Below, piece after piece: positions 32,167-34,675 of a DNA stretch of 34,675 bases. The stretch comes from Pullulanibacillus pueri. Its GTDB lineage: Bacteria > Bacillota > Bacilli > Bacillales > Sporolactobacillaceae. The notes beneath the pieces are model-generated. The model ran no database searches, was not told the DNA's origin, and saw only the letters and a list, made by a program, of their open reading frames with translations. Both the position numbers and the translations under genes were made by a program. The stretch lies in NCBI RefSeq assembly GCF_014639255.1, contig NZ_BMFV01000013.1:73945-108619 (forward strand). The letters run 5' to 3'. Within the stretch, counting starts at the first letter, position 1, and each line of letters opens with the position of its first letter.

Positions 32167-33958
32167 TTGATGAATCTCTCATATTCTTTAATTTACGCCA
32201 CAGTGTTGCCCGAGTAATCCCTAAGCGTTGTGCCGTTTTTGTCTGGTTCATATTCTCAGCTTCAAGTACTTTTTGAATTATTTTCTGTTCAATCGCTTCT
32301 AAAGAATCTTCCAAGGGAATGACGATAGATGTACTGGAATCATCTATAAGCTCAAAAGAATGGTTTGGGGCGACTTTTTCTACCGTCTCCTTTTCTATAT
32401 ACTCTCCCTTAGTCTCTTGAACTAATCGATCCACGACTTCTTCACACTCTTTAATATTTTGCTCCCAATGCCTCTTCGCAAGTAAATTCAATGCCTCTTC
32501 GCGAATCCCCACAATTTGCTTTCCATATTTCTCATTATATCTTCCTATAAAGTACCGAATATGGTCATCTAAATCTTCAACTCTTTCTCTAAGTGGCGCC
32601 ACAAAAATGGAATGATGGGAAATCAAATGATAAAGCTTTTGAGAAATCGCCATCTTCAAATTGTCCTTCGATGAAGCCTCAAACGAGAAAATAATATGTT
32701 TTTTTTGTAACTGAAATAAAGTGTCAACAAGTTGGTCTTGATCGTCTTTAGCTAGTCTCTCCACCCCTCTTATGAATAAAGTTCCCTCTACATTTTTGGA
32801 CATAATAGAATTAAATCTTTTGTATGCTTGCTCTGAATATCGCTTGAAGGAAAGCTCTAAAAAGGTTTTATCTCTTCTTGCCCCTGATCCATGCATGGCA
32901 AACGCAAGATAAGTTTTGCCCGCTCCCTCTTCTCCATATATCGCTTTAATATTTTTTGCGGATAATTCTCTTGCTTTAGAGATCGTCTTTTGAATTTGTT
33001 CACTTGCTCCTAATATCTGAGTAAAAGAATGGATAGGCGAATAAACAATTTTTACTTGCAAATCTTCATCACTATTTTCACTATAACTTGATCGGATTAA
33101 ATAGCATTGGGACGATCCATTTTGTTCAAAAATACTTAGTGAAAAAAAGACCTCAGTACCGTTAATCATTGACTTGCAAAGAATAGGTTCTTCATCATTA
33201 AGCTCTCGAATCGTATTAAGCCATTCGGGTCGAGATTCAAATAGAGAAAGGGTGTCACTCGTCTTATTTAAATGCAACATCTCAAGGAAGGTATTATTGG
33301 AATAACACAATTGACCGTTACTATTTATAATAGCCATTCCATTCTCAAATGAATCAATCAGTTTTTCAAGCATTGCCTGCTTTTTTTCATATTTATACAA
33401 TACAGAATATAACCGACGAGCAAGATTAAATGATTCTAAAACTGATTCACGGCCTGAAGTAATGAGAATCCCCTGCAGACCATGTTTCTCTGCTATTCGG
33501 ACAGTTATCGTATCACCAACGATAACTTTTGCACCGTTTTCCTTCGCTTCTAAAATTAATTTCTCAACTTCTTCTTGCTGTTCAATGATTCTATAAGGGA
33601 TATTTATATTTAATAAATTTGAAACCGCATGTAGACCTTGACAAATACTCGGAAAAGCGACCATTTCTAAAGGAACCTTGTAGTCCTTTATTAGGGTTAA
33701 AGTTCTTAAAATATCATATCCTGACAATGGAATCTCGATCACAGGTTGATTTAAATTTTCCCTTAATAACTTTGCTGTCCCACCTCGGCTAATAATAATG
33801 TCAAAAGGTGTATCCGCCATTTCTTCCATGACAATCAATGCTTCTTTTAAATCGCCTTCTCTTACTGTAATATCTAGTTCTTTTTGTTCTTTTGCTAACT
33901 TTAACGCCAGTGTCTTCAAGCCTGTATAAGGAGCTATAAGGAGTACCTTAATTTTCAT
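32153..33958 (-). CDS. PrpR-N/PAS/AAA+/Fis-type regulator lacking the GAFTGA motif
   Basis: This 601-residue regulator has four parts. About residues 1-175 form a PrpR N-terminal sensor domain (DIIISRGGTAKLLR, VIVGDTITVRIAEKHGLQGI). Residues ~200-300 are a PAS-like domain (LIDSFENGMAIINSNGQLCY). Residues ~310-530 are an AAA+ domain with Walker A GEEGAGKT. The C-terminal Fis-type helix-turn-helix is MNQTKTAQRLGITRATLWRK. The AAA+ domain lacks the GAFTGA loop needed to contact sigma-54, and where Walker B normally reads GTLFLDEI it reads GTLFIRGV. It is thus unlikely to be a classical sigma-54 activator. It is encoded directly upstream of the acid-sugar operon and probably controls it in response to an acid sugar or its phosphate. 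Confidence 0.85.
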   Translation of the reverse strand: MKIKVLLIAPYTGLKTLALKLAKEQKELDITVREGDLKEALIVMEEMADTPFDIIISRGGTAKLLRENLNQPVIEIPLSGYDILRTLTLIKDYKVPLEMVAFPSICQGLHAVSNLLNINIPYRIIEQQEEVEKLILEAKENGAKVIVGDTITVRIAEKHGLQGILITSGRESVLESFNLARRLYSVLYKYEKKQAMLEKLIDSFENGMAIINSNGQLCYSNNTFLEMLHLNKTSDTLSLFESRPEWLNTIRELNDEEPILCKSMINGTEVFFSLSIFEQNGSSQCYLIRSSYSENSDEDLQVKIVYSPIHSFTQILGASEQIQKTISKARELSAKNIKAIYGEEGAGKTYLAFAMHGSGARRDKTFLELSFKRYSEQAYKRFNSIMSKNVEGTLFIRGVERLAKDDQDQLVDTLFQLQKKHIIFSFEASSKDNLKMAISQKLYHLISHHSIFVAPLRERVEDLDDHIRYFIGRYNEKYGKQIVGIREEALNLLAKRHWEQNIKECEEVVDRLVQETKGEYIEKETVEKVAPNHSFELIDDSSTSIVIPLEDSLEAIEQKIIQKVLEAENMNQTKTAQRLGITRATLWRKLKNMRDSSSKSV

Positions 33959-34266
33959 TTATATTACCCTTCCAATAGTTGTTCTCTAAAATAATTAACT
34001 ATAGCTTATCACACTTCTATCGAAAGCCATAAGGACTATGTCATCATTTACTATTAAAGATTTTATGATATGAAAGGCAAAATCAAGAGGTACCTTATCA
34101 TAGACTTGACGATACTAAAACCTCAGGGGCAACATTGACCCTTCCTCGTCACCTAAAACACTTGTAAGGGGCTGGCACAGGCTTTGGTCTCACGTTCCTT
34201 TAAACGCTCTTCGAAACCCTCACGCTCCGAAGATTTTGCCCTTGCGGGCTTTTATTTTTTACATAC

Positions 34267-34295
34267 AAAAAAACAGCCATCTCTGACTGTTTTTT
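34267..34295 (-). terminator. rRNA-type intrinsic terminator (copy 1)
   Basis: On the - strand the arms AAAAAACAGTC and GGCTGTTTTTT enclose a 6-base loop AGAGAT and run into Ts. It directly follows the 3' end of the 5S-like sequence, as in rRNA operons. Confidence 0.85.
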
Positions 34296-34300
34296 CTCTT

Positions 34301-34470
34301 GCCCAGCAACGTCCTACTTTCACAGGGAGCCTACAACATGATTAAACTCCTATTTGCTGGCTTGTCCCGAGAAAGCCATCTTCGAAGCATAGCGAGTAGA
34401 CGCAGGGACAGGAAGTGTCCTTTGCCCCCAATTACCATCGGCGCACGAGCTTAACGACCGTATTCGGGGC
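34301..34470 (-). rRNA. Rearranged 5S rRNA-like gene with a ~93-base insertion in the helix IV loop
   Basis: On the - strand, 34470-34424 reads CCGAATACGG, GTTAAGCTCG, GCGCCGATGGTA and TTGGGGGC, all 5S rRNA hallmarks. 34330-34301 gives GCTCCCTGTGAAAGTAGGAC and GTTGCTGGGC, the 5S 3' end. Between them are 93 extra bases where a 4-base hairpin loop is normal. The flanking stem is kept: GGGGGC (34424-34429) pairs with GCTCCC (34325-34330) with one G-U. The 5' half of 5S (the usual CACACCCGTTCCCAT part and the 5' strand of helix I) is not recognisable beyond 34470. It may be a pseudogene, or an expanded 5S with a diverged 5' side. Confidence 0.65.
34363..34410 (+). repeat. Shared 48-base hairpin module inside the 5S-like insertion
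   Basis: TGTCCCGAGAAAGC ... GAGTAGACGCAGGGACA is a version of the hairpin at 9023-9071, 15403-15450 (reversed) and 23495-23542. Length and internal wording (CCGAGAAAG, GAAGC, GTAGACGCA) agree. The closing stem is TGTCCC/GGGACA here instead of TGTTCC/GGAACA. Confidence 0.75.
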
Positions 34471-34644
34471 TTGAGGCTTCCGCTGAGCGGCAGATCTCTG
34501 CGTCAGCTGCAGTCACTTGCACAGGACGTGCTGACTTCTACGTTTGTCACAGGACGTGAACGCCTTTCGTCAGCGTTCCTTTATGCTCTTCGAAACCCTC
34601 ACGCTCTGTAGTTTCGCCCTTGCGGGCTTTTATTTTTTACATAC

Positions 34645-34674
34645 AAAAAAACAGCCATCTCTGACTGTTTTTTC
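34645..34674 (-). terminator. rRNA-type intrinsic terminator (copy 2)
   Basis: Identical to the terminator at 34267-34295. Transcripts entering from the right edge, presumably a 5S gene of an rRNA operon, would end here. Confidence 0.8.
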
Positions 34675-34675
34675 T

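Larger units (their letters stand above)
34191..34675 (-). repeat. Tandem ~380-base unit with terminator and 5S-like sequence
   Basis: The block 34191-34295 recurs at 34573-34675 with few differences, about 380 bases further on. Shared parts are CGAAACCCTCACGCTC, CGCCCTTGCGGGC or TGCCCTTGCGGGC, and the terminator hairpin. The 5S-like sequence lies between the two. The window ends exactly where the next 5S 3' end would be expected, so the array probably continues. Confidence 0.8.

Noticed and set aside
1..34675. tRNA genes
   Set aside because: I looked for GTTCRANYC T-loops with paired acceptor stems and CCA-type ends and saw none I could support by eye; a tRNAscan run would settle it.

Overview
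The window reads as chromosome of a low-GC Gram-positive bacterium of the order Bacillales. The signs are strong AGGAGG-type ribosome sites, TTG and GTG starts, CcpA-type cre sites, YkyA and Big_14 lipoproteins, a lutABC operon, and palindromic repeats built on CTTTCC...GGAAAG as in many Bacillaceae. I do not claim a genus.

Left part (1-9.6 kb, + strand). An RpiR-family regulator with a palindrome at its promoter heads a peptide-scavenging operon: M19 dipeptidase, DUF819 membrane protein and S15/CocE hydrolase. An M29 aminopeptidase, a secreted NodB-type polysaccharide deacetylase and a YkyA lipoprotein follow. Structured repeat A fills 8.8-9.5 kb.

Middle (9.6-22.9 kb, mostly - strand). A sugar locus (Gfo/Idh oxidoreductase, hydroxypyruvate-isomerase-like TIM barrel, ABC binding protein and two permeases, no ATPase) has a cre site. 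Then come repeat B and a second cruciform repeat. A class I ribonucleotide reductase operon (large subunit, small subunit, flavodoxin) is preceded by two NrdR boxes, a cobalamin riboswitch, an intrinsic terminator and an SD/anti-SD pair. A second deacetylase (+) and a CstA-type transporter (-) follow.

Right part (22.9-34.7 kb). Repeat C is followed by a lutR-lutA-lutB-lutC L-lactate operon with an operator palindrome, a divergent Big_14 lipoprotein and a truncated repeat (D). A four-carbon acid-sugar operon (KdgT-type permease, DUF1537 kinase, PdxA2 dehydrogenase) lies beside a PrpR-N/PAS/AAA regulator whose AAA+ domain lacks GAFTGA. The right edge holds a tandem ~380-bp unit with a rearranged 5S rRNA-like sequence on the - strand, so an rRNA operon probably lies just outside.

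The most unusual material is non-coding. Three long mosaic copies (A, B, C) and one short derivative (D) share conserved stem-loops. One of these stem-loops also sits inside the 5S-like sequence, with a compensated stem. I recognise no named family for the mosaic element.
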